Shown here in pieces: positions 14,540 through 15,732 of a stretch of DNA of 15,732 bases. Source of the stretch: an uncultured Bacteroides sp. (GTDB lineage: Bacteria > Bacteroidota > Bacteroidia > Bacteroidales > Bacteroidaceae); the NCBI GenBank assembly GCA_900542985.1, contig UQPQ01000056.1:1-15732 (forward strand). The letters run 5' to 3'. A program made the position numbers and the translations under genes. The notes under the pieces are model-generated. The model had not been told where the DNA came from, searched no databases, and saw only the letters and a list, made by a program, of their open reading frames with translations. Within the stretch, counting starts at the first letter, position 1. Each line of letters begins with the position of its first letter.

Positions 14540-15535
14540 TTAGGGCACTTCAACCTTATTCAAAATCTTACTTACAATTTCATCCGAAGTAACATTGGTT
14601 GCTTCAGCTTCGTAAGTTAATCCAATACGGTGACGCAATACATCATGAGCCACAGCACGAACGTCTTCCGGAATCACATAGCCACGGCGTTTAATAAACG
14701 CATAACTGCGTGCAGCAAGAGCCAGATTGATAGAAGCACGTGGAGATCCACCAAAGCCGATCAAACCTTTCAGTTCTTTCAAGTCATATTTTTCAGGATA
14801 ACGAGTTGCAAATACGATATCAGCAATATATTGTTCAATTTTTTCGTCCAGATAAACTTGGCGTACCACTTTGCGTGCCTCTATAATATCTTCCGCTTTC
14901 AGTACAGGACGTACTTCAATTTTTTCACCTGTAATATTCTGACGAATAATTTTCTTCTCTTCTTCCAGTTTCGGATAATCAATAATAACCTTCAACATGA
15001 AACGGTCTACCTGAGCTTCCGGCAATGGATAAGTACCTTCTTGTTCAATAGGATTCTGAGTAGCCATTACCAGGAACGGCTCTGGCAAACGGAATGTTTC
15101 CTTACTCAAAGTAACCTGACGTTCCTGCATTGCTTCCAACAGAGCACTCTGTACTTTTGCCGGAGCACGGTTAATTTCATCGGCCAACACAAAGTTAGCA
15201 AAGATAGGTCCTTTTTTAGCGATGAATTGTTCATCCTTCTGGCTATATATCATAGTTCCGATTACATCGGCTGGAAGTAAGTCAGGGGTAAACTGCACAC
15301 GACTATATTTTGAATCAATCAGTGAGGCAAGTGTTTTTATAGCCAAGGTTTTTGCCAATCCTGGAACACCTTCCAACAAAATATGTCCATCAGACAACAA
15401 ACCAATTAACAAAGATTCTATCAAGTGTTTCTGACCGACAATGACTTGATCCATTCCTGTCATCAGATTAGTAACAAACGCACTCTGACGTTCTATGCGC
15501 TCGTTTAGTTCTCGAATATCAATAGCTTCAGCCAT
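14540..15535 (-). CDS. MoxR-family AAA+ ATPase
   Basis: This 331-aa cytosolic ATPase has all key AAA+ elements: Walker A GVPGLAKT at 56-63, Walker B LADE with D119 and E120, sensor 1 Asn161 in ATQNP, the arginine finger Arg178 in QVDRFML, and sensor 2 Arg266 in GSPRAS. The MoxR signature region EGTYPLPEAQ at 166-175 is present. MoxR proteins act as chaperone-like ATPases that activate VWA-domain partners, here presumably the DUF58, BatA and BatB proteins. It is the first gene of the operon and has a recognisable promoter upstream, so it probably drives the whole set down to the PAP2 gene. Confidence 0.94.
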   Translation of the reverse strand: MAEAIDIRELNERIERQSAFVTNLMTGMDQVIVGQKHLIESLLIGLLSDGHILLEGVPGLAKTLAIKTLASLIDSKYSRVQFTPDLLPADVIGTMIYSQKDEQFIAKKGPIFANFVLADEINRAPAKVQSALLEAMQERQVTLSKETFRLPEPFLVMATQNPIEQEGTYPLPEAQVDRFMLKVIIDYPKLEEEKKIIRQNITGEKIEVRPVLKAEDIIEARKVVRQVYLDEKIEQYIADIVFATRYPEKYDLKELKGLIGFGGSPRASINLALAARSYAFIKRRGYVIPEDVRAVAHDVLRHRIGLTYEAEATNVTSDEIVSKILNKVEVP

Positions 15536-15584
15536 AATTTTATTGTTTTACTGTGTTTTTTATCTTCTTTATTTTTATTGCAGC

Positions 15585-15615
15585 CAAAAATACGGCATTA
15601 TATTAACAGCAGCAA
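15585..15615 (-). promoter_or_regulatory. Promoter of the moxR-bat operon
   Basis: On the minus strand 15592-15585 reads TATTTTTG, a full match to the Bacteroides -7 box TAnnTTTG. A TTG lies at 15615-15613 with a 20-bp spacer, fitting the -33 element. It is about 50 bases before the moxR ATG. Confidence 0.65.
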
Positions 15616-15635
15616 CTAATTTTTATTAAAAAATA

Positions 15636-15662
15636 TTGCCTACACAGTAAATATTTAATTTG
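15636..15662 (+). promoter_or_regulatory. Weak candidate promoter of the rightward gene at the edge
   Basis: TTAATTTG at 15655-15662 matches TAnnTTTG at seven of eight positions. The only TTG upstream (15636-15638) is 16 bases away, shorter than usual. It lies about 46 bases before the ATG at 15709, so position is plausible but the match is imperfect. Confidence 0.3.
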
Positions 15663-15708
15663 GAAGAGAGCAAAAACAAAAGCAAAATTCATTCAAAAAG
15701 ACAGAAAA

Positions 15709-15732
15709 ATGAACAAAATCACACTCTTTCTA
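15709..15732 (+). CDS. Start of a rightward gene, cut by the window edge
   Basis: An ATG at 15709-15711 opens a frame that runs to the end of the window and gives MNKITLFL, the look of a signal-peptide start. It would be divergent from moxR across a 173-bp intergenic region. Eight codons are not enough to name it. Confidence 0.45.

Overview
The window looks like a Bacteroidales chromosome (Bacteroides, Phocaeicola or a close relative). The evidence is an aerotolerance-type bat operon in the order known from Bacteroides, AT-rich spacers, weak Shine-Dalgarno sequences and several promoters of the Bacteroides form TAnnTTTG at -7. Almost everything is on the minus strand. The exceptions are a tRNA end, an AraC-type regulator, a transposase scar and the first codons of a gene at the right edge.

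Left part (1-5950) is an accessory, partly decayed region beside a tRNA-Arg(ACG) gene. From right to left it holds an AraC-family regulator (+) and a divergent minus-strand cluster: a SnoaL/NTF2-like protein, an exported dienelactone-hydrolase-like alpha/beta hydrolase, a zinc alcohol dehydrogenase broken by an internal deletion, a short-chain dehydrogenase and a hexapeptide-repeat acetyltransferase. Between the NTF2-like gene and the hydrolase lie remnants of two more genes: the N-terminus of a second NTF2-like protein and the last 14 codons of an acetyltransferase. Downstream of the regulator is a fragment of an IS982-like transposase. The divergent intergenic region carries two 44-bp imperfect direct repeats, 73 bp apart, each with two half-sites 21 bp apart. 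They are good candidates for the AraC operators and lie between two Bacteroides-type promoters.

Right part (5955-15535) is conserved-looking core sequence: moxR, a DUF58 protein, a two-TM BatD-like protein, batA, batB, batC, batD, batE and a PAP2 phosphatase, tightly packed and read leftwards from a promoter near 15590. A small HTH protein with its own promoter and terminator follows. MoxR is an AAA+ ATPase. The DUF58, BatA and BatB proteins carry VWA domains with MIDAS metal sites. BatC and BatE carry TPRs, and BatD is a large exported protein with one membrane anchor. By analogy with other MoxR/VWA systems they should form an envelope complex that is remodelled by the ATPase; in Bacteroides fragilis the bat genes were linked to aerotolerance.

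I did not find a clearly new biological system. The points most worth a second look are the AraC operator architecture, the scars of gene loss in the oxidoreductase cluster, the signal peptide on a zinc alcohol dehydrogenase, the long loop before the catalytic Tyr of the SDR, and the PAP2 gene at the end of the bat operon.
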